From JACVRW01 sp963850205 (GTDB lineage Bacteria > Actinomycetota > Thermoleophilia > Solirubrobacterales > Thermoleophilaceae), in contig CAWKKJ010000011.1 in the NCBI GenBank assembly GCA_963850205.1, positions 398,383 to 462,382 on the forward strand: a DNA stretch of 64,000 nt, read 5' to 3'. Below are positions 9,550 to 18,613 of the stretch, piece after piece; positions within the stretch are counted from its first letter, which is position 1; every line of letters starts with the position of its first letter. The position numbers were made by a program, and so were the translations under genes. The notes below the pieces were generated by a model. It worked only from the letters and a program-made list of their open reading frames with translations. It made no database searches and had not been told where the DNA came from.

Positions 9550-11060
9550 ATGTCGTCCTTCTCCGGCCCGGGCGTCCCGGACCTCCGCGCGCGCGTGCTC
9601 GGGGGGCTCGGCTGGGTGGTCGGATCGCAGGTCGGCCTGCAGGTCACGCGCGCGCTGGCGGCCATCGCGGTGGCCCGCCTGCTCACGCCGGCCGAGTACG
9701 GCCTCGCGGCCCTGGCGCTCGTGTTCGCGAGCCTCGTTCTGGTGTTCAGCGACCTGGCGCTCGGCGCTGCGCTGATCCAGCGCAAGAAGCTCAGCGAGCT
9801 GGACAAGAGCACCGCGTTCTGGGTCACCGTGGGATGCAGCGTCGTCTTCGCGGGCCTCGGGGTCGCCCTCTCGGGCCCGCTGGCAAGCCTGTACGGGGAC
9901 GCGGACGCCCAGCCGCTGATCGCGATCCTCTCGGCGACGTTCGTCATCAGCGCGCTCGGCGCGCCCCAGCAGTCGCTGATGCTGCGCGACATGGACTTCC
10001 GGCGCGTGGAGGTGCTCCCGATGTTCGGCGCGATCGCGGGCGGCGCCGCCGGCGTGGCCCTGGCCGCGAACGGGGCGGGCGCATGGGCGATCATCCTTCA
10101 GTACATCGTCACGACGGCCGTGACCACCGTGCTCGTGTGGGTGCGCTCTCCATGGCGACCGAGCTTCTCCTTCTCGCTGGACAGCCTGCGCGCCCTGTGG
10201 GGCTTCAGCGTCTACATGCTGGGCCATCGGATGCTCTACTACCTGCAGACGAACGGCGACCGCTTCTTGATCGGCCGCTTCCTCGGCACCTCGGCGCTCG
10301 GGGCCTACGCGATCGCCTTCAACACCATCCTGCAGCCGGCGAGCAAGCTCGGCGGCCCGTTGCAGCGCGTGATGTCCCCGGCCTTCTGCCGCATCCAGGA
10401 CCAGCCGGAGCGAATTGCCGCCTCGTGGGCGCGCGTGGCGCGGGTGCTCGCGGCGCTCTGCGTGCCGGCGCTCACCGGCCTCGTGGTGGTGGCGCCGGAC
10501 TTCGTGCCCGTGGTCCTCGGCAGCCAGTGGGACGCCGCGATCCCCGTGATCCAGATCCTGGCCTGGGTGGGAATCGTCCAGGCGCTGCAGAGCCTCAGCA
10601 CGGACGTGCTGATGGCCCGGGATCGGGCCCGCACCATCTTCCGCTTCACCGTCGTGCTCTGCGCCTGCCATCTGGTGGCCTTCATCGTCGGGCTCCAGTG
10701 GGGCGTCGTCGGCGTCGCGGTCGCCTTCGCCATCTCCACGACCCTGGTCGAGCCGATCCAGAGCGTGCTGGCGGCCCGCTCGCTCGGCGTGTCGCCGATG
10801 GTGTTCTTCGGCAGCCTGATCGGGGTCTTCCAGGCCGCGCTCGGAATGTGCGCGATCGTTCTCGCGGCGCGCCTCGCGCTGGTGGACGCCGGCGTGCCCG
10901 AGGCCGCCCGTCTGCTGATCTGCACCGCGGTCGGGGCGCTCTCGTACGCCGGTCTGTGCCCTGGCGCGTGCCGGAGCTCGCGCGCGAGATCAAGACCATA
11001 CGGCGGGTTCGGGGCGGCGGGACCGCCCCGGTGGGCCCGCCCGCCACCGCCGAGTCCTGA
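9550..11060 (+). CDS. Wzx-type oligosaccharide flippase, one frameshift near the end
   Basis: Polytopic protein of about 503 residues with 12-14 helices, starting MSSFSGPGVPDLRARVLGG and continuing LTPAEYGLAALALVFASLVL, the usual entry of the polysaccharide-synthase/MATE-like flippase family. Internal segments include LWGFSVYMLGHRMLYYLQ and FAFNTI-type loop residues around AIAFNTILQPASKLGGPLQ. A single missing base near 10955 splits off the last 35 residues (VPWRVPELAREIKTIRR); with one extra G the reading joins and ends at TGA 11058-11060. It moves lipid-linked repeat units across the membrane. It is divergent from the AsnB gene, with about 88 bases between the starts. An AGGGTGGG stretch sits just before the ATG. 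Confidence 0.8.
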
Positions 11061-11097
11061 GCCGGCAGCCGGCGGCCGTTGGCGCAGCATTGATGAC

Positions 11098-11120
11098 TTT
11101 GCCCCCGTCTGTGGGGCAAA
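11098..11120 (+). terminator. Strong hairpin after the flippase
   Basis: Perfect 8-base inverted repeat TTTGCCCC / GGGGCAAA with a 7-base loop, 37 bases past the flippase stop. No long T-run follows, as is common for actinobacterial terminators. A second hairpin stands directly behind it. Confidence 0.5.
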
Positions 11121-11131
11121 CTCGAGGCTGT

Positions 11132-11150
11132 ACGGGGTAGCACACCCCGT
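11132..11150 (+). terminator. Second hairpin in the flippase/beta-helix gap
   Basis: Perfect 7-base inverted repeat ACGGGGT / ACCCCGT with a 5-base loop, 11 bases after the first hairpin. The two may act as a tandem terminator or be part of a structured leader of the beta-helix gene, whose GTG start is 160 bases further on. Confidence 0.4.
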
Positions 11151-11310
11151 TCAGCGGACGGGTTCGCTACGGTGTCGGCGTCCGTGGGGGCGAGGGACCG
11201 CCCTCTCTGCTGAGGGGCGCCGGGCCGCTGCCGGCGCCTCCGGGGAACCAGGCCGCGGTGCTCGCCAGGGCCGGCGACCGCGTGTGCGTACCAGGCCGAG
11301 GAGGAGCGCC

Positions 11311-12813
11311 GTGCACGACCTCACCATCGCGCCACCATCCGCCCTGCACCGCGGCGTGCTCGCCGCCGCCGCGCTGATCCTCGGGCTGCTGCTGGCGGCC
11401 CCGGCGGCAGCGGGCCGCGACCGTCCGGGTCGCGCCGGTGAAGAAGGCGCTGGCCAAGGCCTACGAGAAGAGCGACGCCGGCGACGTGATCCGGCTCTCC
11501 GGCGGCGCCCACCCGGCCCAGGTCATCCCGGCTGGGACGAAGCCGGTCACGCTTCGCGCGGCCGCGAGCGCGAAGGTGCCGGAGATCGACAACTACGCCG
11601 ACAACGTCACCTTCGATGGTGTGGACGTGGACGGCGGCGGCGCCATGAACGCGACGTTCGAGAACCACGACGCCTCGAACGTCACCTTCAAGAACGGCCG
11701 CATCGGCAACGTCACCGACGAGAAGGGTGCGGTGATCACCGGCCGCAACTTCACCTTCGACAACGTGGTGTTCCACGACGTGCGGGCGACGAACTCGTCG
11801 ATCCACAACGAGTGCATCTTCGCGCTCGACGTGACCGGGATGACGGTCCGGAACAGCCTCTTCCACAACTGCGCGACCATGGATCTCTTCTTCACGTACG
11901 GGTCCTGGTGGAGCCCGTTGCCGCCGGCCTACGGGAAGATCACGCTCGAGAACAACGTGTTCGGGCACTCGACGAAGCCCGAGCCCGGCTCGTGGCACTA
12001 CTACAGCCTCTACGTCGCCAACACCGCCAACGGCGGCGGAACGATCGACGGCTGGACCGTCCGCAACAACACCTTCGAGATCCCTGCCAACCTCGAGCAC
12101 TCGGGGTCGGGCGGCACGCGCTGGGTCGGGAACCTCGGCAGCTGGAACTGCGCCGCGGGCATCACCTTCAGGCACAACGTCGGCCAGAGGTGCAGCGGCT
12201 CCGACAAGGCCGTCAGCCCCGCGGCCAGCACACAGACCAGCACCGCCCCCTTCGGCTGGATCAACCCCGGAGGCCTGAACTTCCGCCTCAAGGCGGGCTC
12301 TCCCGCCATCGATGCCGCCGATCCGAACGACCATCCGGCGCTCGACCGCGACGGGCTCGCCCGCGCCGGGCGACCGGACGCGGGCGCCCACGAGTACGGC
12401 GGGCAGCCGGCCCGGCGCCGGGGCCCCGCCGCCGCCCCCCGCCGGAGGAGGCGGGCCCGGGGGCTAAGCCCAAACGGCGCAACCGCCTGCTCCGCGCCGC
12501 GGCACTCCGCCCGCGGGTGATCTGCAAGCGGCCTGCCGCCCGGCGAGCCCGCCGCCGCGGGCGCTCCTGCCCGCGGGTCGCCCGGGTCCGGGTGACGGTA
12601 GGCCGCCCCGCGCGGGTCGGGGTCCGGGTCAAGCGCCTGCGACGGAAGGGCGCGCCGCGGGTGGCCAAGCGCCGCTTTGTCGGCGTCCGCAGGACGCGCG
12701 TGATCGGCATCCGCGCCCGCGGCCTGCGCCGCGGCGGCTACCGGGTCGTGGTCCGGGCCCGCACCGCCAGGGTGCGCTCCCAGCCGTGGAGCTTCAGGCT
12801 GCTCGTCCGCTGA
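11311..12813 (+). CDS. Secreted right-handed parallel beta-helix protein with Arg-rich Ig-like tail, frameshifted
   Basis: GTG start preceded by a good ribosome site (GAGGAGGAG). A signal peptide follows (GVLAAAALILGLLLAAPAAA). After a shift near 11425 comes a beta-helix repeat domain of about 300 residues with the ladder pattern VTFDGVDVDGGG, VTFKNGRIGNVTD, FTFDNVVFHDV, MTVRNSLFHNC, ITLENNVFGHS and WTVRNNTFEIP, ending in the family-typical AGSPAIDAADPND and DAGAHEYGG. A second shift near 12410 leads to a very Arg/Lys-rich C-terminal domain with short beta-strand patterns (VRVTVGRPARVGVRV, GGYRVVVRAR). Beta-helix proteins of this sort bind or cleave polysaccharides; no catalytic residues can be assigned. 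The 3' end overlaps the convergent PssE-like gene by 20 bases. Confidence 0.7.
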   Translation: MHDLTIAPPSALHRGVLAAAALILGLLLAAPAAAGRDRPGRAGEEGAGQGLREERRRRRDPALRRRPPGPGHPGWDEAGHASRGREREGAGDRQLRRQRHLRWCGRGRRRRHERDVREPRRLERHLQERPHRQRHRREGCGDHRPQLHLRQRGVPRRAGDELVDPQRVHLRARRDRDDGPEQPLPQLRDHGSLLHVRVLVEPVAAGLREDHAREQRVRALDEARARLVALLQPLRRQHRQRRRNDRRLDRPQQHLRDPCQPRALGVGRHALGREPRQLELRRGHHLQAQRRPEVQRLRQGRQPRGQHTDQHRPLRLDQPRRPELPPQGGLSRHRCRRSERPSGARPRRARPRRATGRGRPRVRRAAGPAPGPRRRPPPEEAGPGAKPKRRNRLLRAAALRPRVICKRPAARRARRRGRSCPRVARVRVTVGRPARVGVRVKRLRRKGAPRVAKRRFVGVRRTRVIGIRARGLRRGGYRVVVRARTARVRSQPWSFRLLVR

Positions 12814-13299
12814 CGGGCGCCGCGCCGAGGCCCTCGAGCACATCCCGCACGTCGGCGCTCAGCGTGTCGGCGCCGCGCACACGGCGGGCCGGCACGTCGT
12901 CCGCGGCGCCCACCGGCGCGCCGAGGGCCATCCGCAGCGCCGGCTCGTTGTCCACGAGGGTCACCAGCCCGGCCTGGGACAGGCGCAGCGCGAGCGTCAG
13001 CTGGTGGTCGTCGACGGCCTCGCCCAGCCCGCCGCGGCGGGCCACCACGATCGGGCGGTGCCCGCAGCGGCGGGCCAGCATGATCGACCCCACCCCCGCG
13101 TGGCACACCACCGCTCGGGCGGCTGAGCCCGCTCGCTGAGCTCCTCGAAGGGCAGGAAGTCGATCCATTCCCCGCGGCCGTGAGGCACGGTCGAGGAGCC
13201 GTGTTGGACGAGCAGCGGCTCGTCGCCCTCCAGCGCCGCCGCCCACCGCACCAGGCGGTCGAAGGGCTGCTCGTTGGTTCCGACGGTGACGAGGATCAT
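12794..13299 (-). CDS. PssE/Alg13-like glycosyltransferase subunit, one frameshift
   Basis: ATG at 13299 overlapping the upstream stop (ATGA). It begins MILVTVGTNEQPFDRLVRW, the signature of the PssE/Alg13 (GT28 C-terminal) family, and continues LVQHGSSTVPHGRGEWIDFL. A shift near 13125 leads into VVCHAGVGSIMLARRCGH (the UDP-sugar-binding GxGS region), then RPIVVARRGGLGEAVDDHQ. The length of about 168 residues suits the half-size subunit. PssE acts as the catalytic partner of the membrane-anchoring PssD encoded just upstream, and together they add the second sugar to a polyprenyl-linked precursor. It is the last gene of the nine-gene leftward operon. Confidence 0.8.
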
Positions 13300-13811
13300 C
13301 CGTCTGCGAAGAGGTTGCCGGCGTAGTGGATGCGGCCCCGCGAGGGCTGCGCGAGCTCGGGCCACTGGGCGTAGAGCTTGGTGGCCACGGGCGCGATCAG
13401 GCGGCCGCTCAGCGACAGCTCCTCGATCCGCGTGAGGCTCTCGACGTAGATGGTCGGGATCCGGTGCACCCGGCCGAGCCAGGCGAACGGCACCGCCACC
13501 CCCGCTCCCGTGGTGAGGATGGCCGACGGCTGCTGCTCGCGCAGCAGGCGCGAGGCCAGCCGTAGGTTGCGCAGCAGGTTGGGCACGTTGCGGTTGGTGG
13601 GGCAGTGGGCGTGGACCACCCGCTCGCCCGCGAGCAGCGACCGGGTGTCGGACTTGTCGAAGGTCACCCAGAGGCGCTCGAAGGGCTCCCAGGCCTCGCG
13701 CAGCTCGAGCATCTGCAGCAGATGGCCGCCCGACGAGCAGACGATCATGATCGGGCGGGAGCGGCCGTGCGCGAGGGGCCGGGCTCGGCCCGGACCGGAG
13801 CGAATGTTCAC
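13296..13811 (-). CDS. PssD/Alg14-like glycosyltransferase subunit
   Basis: Two starts are possible: a GTG at 13811 that overlaps the wecB stop (GTGA) giving 171 residues, or an ATG at 13748 giving 150. The protein proper begins MIVCSSGGHLLQMLEL, the SSGGH motif of PssD/Alg14 proteins, and continues FERLWVTFDKSDTRSLLAGE and ILTTGAGVAVPFAWLGRV, then TIYVESLTRIEELSLSGRL. Alg14-type subunits recruit the Alg13-like partner to the membrane; the partner is the next gene. I list the GTG because it fits the coupling pattern of the operon, but the ATG gives the family's usual N-terminus. Confidence 0.85.
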   Translation of the reverse strand: MNIRSGPGRARPLAHGRSRPIMIVCSSGGHLLQMLELREAWEPFERLWVTFDKSDTRSLLAGERVVHAHCPTNRNVPNLLRNLRLASRLLREQQPSAILTTGAGVAVPFAWLGRVHRIPTIYVESLTRIEELSLSGRLIAPVATKLYAQWPELAQPSRGRIHYAGNLFADG

Positions 13812-14926
13812 GCCAGCGCCTCCAGTGGCACCTCGTCGATGTAGCGGGCCACCATCACGTCGGCCAGCCGCTCGGCCGCGTGGCCGTCCCAGAGCGGGAT
13901 CGCGCAGGGCGTGGGCTCCCAGCGCGAGGGCCGCAGGCTCGCGATCTCCATCGGGTCGTCGCCCATCAGCGTGTTGGTGCCGTGGCTGACGGTCACGGGC
14001 CGCTCGGTGTTCGGCCTGAAGGTGAAGCACTCCACCCCCAGCGCCGAGGCCTCCTCCTGGATGCCGCCGGAGTCGGTGAGGATCGCTCCCGCGTCGGCCT
14101 GGAGCGAGAGGAAGTCGAGGTAGCCGACCGGCTCGATGCAGCGCACGCCGGCCGACTCCAGCCCCGCCAGGCTGCCGTTGCCCTCCAGCCGGGCGCGCGT
14201 CCGCGGGTGCATCGGGAACACCACGGGGCAGTGCGCCGCGAGGGCGATGAGCGCGATCACGATCTGGTCGAGGCGCAGCGGGTGGTCGACGTTGCCGGGG
14301 CGGTGAAAGGTCACCAGCACGTACGAGCGGGGCTCGAGGCCGAAGCGGGCGCACACGGCCCGGGCACGCGCCGACCGCTCGAAACGCCGCAGCGAGTCGA
14401 TCATCGTGTTGCCGACGTAGTGCACGCGCTCGGGATCGATCCCCTCCCCCGTGAGGTTGTCCAGCGCCTCCGGGCTGTGGGTGAACAGCACGTCGGAGAG
14501 GCGGTCGGTGAGCACCCGGTTGATCTCCTCGGGCATGGTCCAGTCGCCCGAGCGCAGGCCGGCCTCGACGTGCGCGACCGGGATCCCGAGCTTGGAGCAG
14601 GCCAGAGCGCAGGCCAGCGTCGAGTTCACGTCCCCGGCCACCACCACCGCGCCCGGCTGGACCTCGAAGAGGATCCGCTCGAAGCCGTCGAGCACCTTGG
14701 CCGTCTGCTCGCCGTGGGTGCCCGAGCCGACGCCGAGAAAGCGGTCCGGAGGCGGAAAGCCGAGGTCGGTGAGCACGTCGTCGGACATCCGGATGTCGTA
14801 GTGCTGGCCCGTGTGGACGATCACCTGCTCGAACGCGCCGCGGCGCTCGATCGCGTCCACCACCGGCGCCATCTTCACGAAGTTCGGGCGTGCGCCCACC
14901 ACGTGGAGCACGGTCGGGCGGCTCAT
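13808..14926 (-). CDS. wecB: UDP-N-acetylglucosamine 2-epimerase (non-hydrolysing)
   Basis: Intact 372-residue protein. Characteristic stretches are VVGARPNFVKMAPV at the N-terminus, HTGQHYD, GDVNSTLACALA, HVEAGLRSGDWTMPEEINR (substrate-binding), FPMHPRTR and ILTDSGGIQEEAS (UDP-binding). It converts UDP-GlcNAc to UDP-ManNAc, feeding ManNAc or derived sugars to the polysaccharide. The ATG overlaps the flippase stop by 4 bases. Confidence 0.92.
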   Translation of the reverse strand: MSRPTVLHVVGARPNFVKMAPVVDAIERRGAFEQVIVHTGQHYDIRMSDDVLTDLGFPPPDRFLGVGSGTHGEQTAKVLDGFERILFEVQPGAVVVAGDVNSTLACALACSKLGIPVAHVEAGLRSGDWTMPEEINRVLTDRLSDVLFTHSPEALDNLTGEGIDPERVHYVGNTMIDSLRRFERSARARAVCARFGLEPRSYVLVTFHRPGNVDHPLRLDQIVIALIALAAHCPVVFPMHPRTRARLEGNGSLAGLESAGVRCIEPVGYLDFLSLQADAGAILTDSGGIQEEASALGVECFTFRPNTERPVTVSHGTNTLMGDDPMEIASLRPSRWEPTPCAIPLWDGHAAERLADVMVARYIDEVPLEALA

Positions 14927-16233
14927 GGCCGCTCCCGCCAGACAGCCGCCATGAGCAGAACGGCGACCAGCAGGCTGGCGGCCATGAAGGCCACGCTCAC
15001 CCGGTGGAAGTCGCTCCCCGACAGCGTCAGCTGGAGGCCCACGAAGGTGACCGCCGCCAGGCTCCAGCGCGACGCGGCGAGCACCGTCTGCCCGCGAGCC
15101 AGGAGCGCCTGGCAGAAGGTGCCGGCGGCCAGGAAGCCGCCGATGCCCACCGCGAGCAGGGCCAGGTCGACGCGCGAGGCCTCGAAGCCCGGCCCGTAGA
15201 TGATCTCCATCGCCCAGGGCCCGCAGGCGAGCGACCCCACGGCCAGCACCGCAGCGAACCCCGCCATGGCCAGGGCCACGAGCGCGGTGGCCCGGTGCAG
15301 GCGGGCCTGATCCCCGCGGGCCTGGAAGGTGGTGAGGTTGGGCAGCAGCGAGGCGGCCACGCCCTGGAACAGGAACACGGGCGCGCGCAGCAGCAGGGTC
15401 GCGGCGAAGAGCACGCCGGCCGCATAGGCGGCGCCGGGGCCGCCGGCGATGAGCACGAGCAGCGGGCCGCCGCTCACGAGCACCTGCTCGGAGCCGGCGA
15501 TCACCGCCGCGGGCAGCGCGAAGCGCGCCGCAGCGCCCACCGCGAACTCGGCCGGCTCCTCGCCGTCCTTGATGAGATCCAGCCGCTTGCGGCGCCGCGA
15601 GAACAACGGCGCGAGCGCGCCTCCCCCGGCGGCGGCCGCGATCGCCACCGCGGCGATCGTGGGCGAGGCCACGAAGATCAAGGGCAGCGCCAGCACCAGC
15701 CGGATGCCGCCGTCGGCGAGCAGGACCAGCCCGTAGCCGCCGAACCAGCGGACCCCGCCCGTCAGGCCGCGGATGAAGTAGGACGCCGCGTAGCCGGTCA
15801 CGCCGGCGATCAGGGCCACGGTGAGCACCGGCTCACCGCCGAAGAGCCCGTCCGTGAGAGGCTGCCAGGCGGCCGCCATCGCGGCCACCGCGGCGAGGGT
15901 GATGACCAGCGTCAGCCAGCCCGCGCTGCGCACCACGGGGCGGGCGTCCGCCCCGCGGGCCACCTGGTCGGCGATCGCCCGCGAGACGGTCTGCTCGACC
16001 GGCCGGAACAACAGCACGGCGATGAGGAACATGCCCGCCCAGAGGGCGCCGACCGCACCGTAGACCGTCGGCCCCAGGGCCCGCGCGGCGACGACGTTGA
16101 AGGCGTAGGCCAGCACGCCCGAGGCGAGCGTCCCGATCGACAGCAGCGCGGCATCGCGGCGATCGACGGCCTCGAGGCGCGGCCGCGCGGCGCGCAGCCG
16201 CGCGACCGGGGAGATGGCCTGGGCAGAGTTCAC
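14923..16233 (-). CDS. Wzx-type oligosaccharide flippase
   Basis: 436 residues with about 12 predicted membrane helices, beginning after a basic N-terminus (RRDAALLSIGTLASGVLAYA) and including VVAARALGPTVYGAVGALWA, which matches the first conserved hairpin of polysaccharide-export flippases. There is no signal peptide and no soluble domain. It exports the lipid-linked unit assembled by the surrounding transferases. Its ATG overlaps the epimerase stop by 4 bases. It is one of four flippases in the window, and its operon contains no Wzy-like polymerase of its own. Confidence 0.82.
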   Translation of the reverse strand: MNSAQAISPVARLRAARPRLEAVDRRDAALLSIGTLASGVLAYAFNVVAARALGPTVYGAVGALWAGMFLIAVLLFRPVEQTVSRAIADQVARGADARPVVRSAGWLTLVITLAAVAAMAAAWQPLTDGLFGGEPVLTVALIAGVTGYAASYFIRGLTGGVRWFGGYGLVLLADGGIRLVLALPLIFVASPTIAAVAIAAAAGGGALAPLFSRRRKRLDLIKDGEEPAEFAVGAAARFALPAAVIAGSEQVLVSGGPLLVLIAGGPGAAYAAGVLFAATLLLRAPVFLFQGVAASLLPNLTTFQARGDQARLHRATALVALAMAGFAAVLAVGSLACGPWAMEIIYGPGFEASRVDLALLAVGIGGFLAAGTFCQALLARGQTVLAASRWSLAAVTFVGLQLTLSGSDFHRVSVAFMAASLLVAVLLMAAVWRERP

Positions 16234-17246
16234 GCGGCCCCGACGGCCACCTTCTGGGCCATCCCGTCTTCGCCGCGCAGGGCGCGCTGCCAGGCAAGGG
16301 ACTCGCGCAGGCCCTCCTGCAGGCCCACCGTGGCGTTGAAGCCGAGGATGCGCGAGGCCTTCTCGGTGTCCGGAATGCGGCAGCGCACGTCCTGGTAGCG
16401 GCCGCCGATCTTCTCGTAGGGCAGCAGCTTCGCCCGCAGCGGCCCGGCGATGCCGAGGTTCTCCTGCACCGCCGTCGCGAGCTTGACCATCGTGATCGGC
16501 TCGTCGGCGCCGATGTTGAGGATCTCGCCGTGGGCCTCGGGTGTGTCGAGCGCACGCACGAAGCCGTCAACCGTGTCGGTGACATAGGTGAGCGAGCGCA
16601 CCTGCCGCCCGTCGCCGTGCAGCTCCATGATCTTCCCGTCGAGCAGGGCCTCACAGAAAGCGGTGACCGGGCCACCCCACCAGGTCGGGTGGTTGCGCGG
16701 CCCATAGACGTTGAACAGCCGCAGAATCGTGGTCCGCAGGCCGTTCTCCTCGGCGTTGGCCAGGGCGATGTGCTCGTCGTAGAGCTTCGACACCGCGTAG
16801 GCCCAGCGCCGGGTGGTCGAGGGGCCGAGCACGACCTCGTCCTCCTCGTTGAACGGCGGCGTGGCGTTCCCGTACACGTCGGAGGTCGAGGTGATGATCA
16901 CCGGCACGTCGAGAGCCAGCGCGACCTCGCAGGCCGCGTGCGCACCCTCCACGTTGCCCTCGAGCGTGCGCAGCGCGCCGCCGTAGCGCGGGATCTTGTC
17001 CGCGGCGAGGTGCGCCACCGCGTCGCAGCCGGCGAAGGCGCGGCGAAGCTTGCGCCCGTCGCGGCAGTCGAGCTCCTGAAAGCGGAAGTTGGGGTCGCTG
17101 ATGAAGTCGGCCATGTTGGCCGGCGAGCCGTGCGAGAAGTCGTCCACGGAGACGACCTCGCGGCCCTCGGCGAGCAACCGCTCGCACAGGTGAGAGCCGA
17201 TGAAACCGGCACCGCCGGTAACGCCGATGCGAGATGGGCTGGTCAC
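16230..17246 (-). CDS. NAD-dependent epimerase/dehydratase (extended SDR)
   Basis: GTG at 17246 chosen because AAGGAG lies 5 bases upstream; an ATG at 17294 overlapping the previous stop is the alternative. The 338-residue protein shows the NAD-binding GVTGGAGFIGSHLCERL, the serine region ITSTSDVYGNA, the catalytic YAVSK and LRLFNVYGPRNHPTWWGGP. Extended SDRs of this type are UDP-glucose/GlcNAc 4-epimerases or nucleotide-sugar dehydratases; the sequence alone does not decide which. It shares the IPDTEKASRILGF-type C-terminal region with the epimerase at 34535-35521. Confidence 0.85.
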   Translation of the reverse strand: MTSPSRIGVTGGAGFIGSHLCERLLAEGREVVSVDDFSHGSPANMADFISDPNFRFQELDCRDGRKLRRAFAGCDAVAHLAADKIPRYGGALRTLEGNVEGAHAACEVALALDVPVIITSTSDVYGNATPPFNEEDEVVLGPSTTRRWAYAVSKLYDEHIALANAEENGLRTTILRLFNVYGPRNHPTWWGGPVTAFCEALLDGKIMELHGDGRQVRSLTYVTDTVDGFVRALDTPEAHGEILNIGADEPITMVKLATAVQENLGIAGPLRAKLLPYEKIGGRYQDVRCRIPDTEKASRILGFNATVGLQEGLRESLAWQRALRGEDGMAQKVAVGAA

Positions 17247-17290
17247 TGTTTCTCCTTCTGCCGGATGGCGATCTGCTTGGGCTCGGGCGG

Positions 17291-18613
17291 TCATGCCGCT
17301 CGTGCCTCGGTGTGGGTGGTCTCGAGCCGTCCTCGAAGCTGCTCTGTCACCTGCTCGGCCACACCGGCGATGGCCTGCGCGTGGACGATGTCGGGGTAGA
17401 CGTGCGCCGATGAGGCCACGACCAGGCCGGGTGCCGAAATGAGCTCGGGCAGGCGGTCGGGCACGCCGACCGGGTGCACGGGCTCCGCGTGACGGGCGCG
17501 CGCCACCTGGCTCGCGATGACGTCCTGGTCGGGCCGAAAGCCGGGGAACATCCGCTGGACCTGACCCAGGTAGTCGCGGGTGATCTCGTCGGAGGGCCGG
17601 TCGAGCTCGGGCGAGTCGGGCAGCACGTAGCGGGGCACGTAGATCAGGTGGCCGCCGACGTGGTCGGGGTCCACGACGTGCGTGGTCTCCACCACGCTGG
17701 TCAGGGGGACGCTGCGGTCGGTGATGTTGAGCGCGTAGTAGGGGCTCACGCTGCGCCGCACGCGGGCCACGAGACACACGACGCCGAGGTAGCGGCAGGG
17801 ATCGGTGGGCAGCAGCCGGCCCACGTCGGGCCCGAGGAGGGGCTCGAGGTGCGGGCGAAGGAGGGTGGATACGACCCAGTCGTGGGCCCGGAAGCCGTCC
17901 TTGGTCACCACGCCCTGGACGCGGCCGTTGCTCGAGAGGATCGAGCGCACCGGCTCACGGGTCAGCACCCGGCCGCCCAGAGCCTGGATCTCGCGCCCCA
18001 GGGCGTCGGCCAGCTGCTGGTGGCCGCCGCGGATCCAGCCCATCACCTCGCGTCCCGAACGGTCGCGGGTCCCCGCGGTTCGGCGGGTGCGCGACCACAG
18101 GTAGGTGGCAGGCAGGTCCTGATAGGCGCCGTCGAACTTGGAGTCCAGCAGCGGCCGCCACAGCCGCTCCCAGAGGCGGTCTCCGCCCATTCGGCGGGTC
18201 CAGCCCTCGATCGGCTCGTAGTCGAGCAGCACGTGGTCGGAGATCAGACGGCAGCGGGCCACGAACGCGGCCAGGCGGGCCTTGTCGGTCGGGCGCAGGC
18301 CGGGGAAGCCGAGCAGGTCGCGCGGCGTCGACATGGAGGCGAGCCGGCCGTCGTGGAAGAAACCGACGCCGAGCGGGCGCCAGCGGATCGAGTCTTCCAG
18401 CCCGAGCTCCTCGGCCAAGTCGAGTACCCGCTGGTCGGTGAGGGTCAGCGCGTGGTAGTAGCGGTCGACCTCCACCCCGCCGAGGCGGGTGGTGCCGGCG
18501 AGGCCTCCGAGCTGGCCCGACGCCTCGTACACGGTCACCGGCACGCCCTGTTGGGCCAGCCGGTAGCCGGTCGTCAGGCCGAGCAGGCCGCCGCCCACGA
18601 TCCCGACGCTCAT
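17291..18613 (-). CDS. FAD/NAD(P)-dependent oxidoreductase of the amine-oxidase/protoporphyrinogen-oxidase type
   Basis: 440-residue protein with an N-terminal dinucleotide fold (VGIVGGGLLGLTTGYRLAQQ) and the following VTVYEASGQLGGLAGTTRLG, as in amine-oxidase, PPO and UDP-galactopyranose-mutase-like flavoproteins. The interior contains GGDRLWERLWRPLLDSKFD and GWIRGGHQQLADALGREI. Such enzymes recur in exopolysaccharide loci beside a GT2 enzyme, presumably oxidising or rearranging a sugar or lipid carrier; the substrate is not known. It is coupled at both ends by 4-base overlaps. Confidence 0.8.
   Translation of the reverse strand: MSVGIVGGGLLGLTTGYRLAQQGVPVTVYEASGQLGGLAGTTRLGGVEVDRYYHALTLTDQRVLDLAEELGLEDSIRWRPLGVGFFHDGRLASMSTPRDLLGFPGLRPTDKARLAAFVARCRLISDHVLLDYEPIEGWTRRMGGDRLWERLWRPLLDSKFDGAYQDLPATYLWSRTRRTAGTRDRSGREVMGWIRGGHQQLADALGREIQALGGRVLTREPVRSILSSNGRVQGVVTKDGFRAHDWVVSTLLRPHLEPLLGPDVGRLLPTDPCRYLGVVCLVARVRRSVSPYYALNITDRSVPLTSVVETTHVVDPDHVGGHLIYVPRYVLPDSPELDRPSDEITRDYLGQVQRMFPGFRPDQDVIASQVARARHAEPVHPVGVPDRLPELISAPGLVVASSAHVYPDIVHAQAIAGVAEQVTEQLRGRLETTHTEARAA

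Noticed and set aside
11061..11310. Possible c-di-AMP (ydaO-type) riboswitch upstream of the beta-helix gene
   Set aside because: A GGGGAACCA stretch is present, but the other conserved blocks of that riboswitch are not recognisable and too little sequence remains before the start codon.
9550..12813. A single very long + strand reading frame joining the flippase and the beta-helix protein
   Set aside because: The middle is unrelated low-complexity reading of the intergenic hairpins; the flippase ends in another frame at 11060 and the beta-helix gene has its own GTG and ribosome site at 11311.
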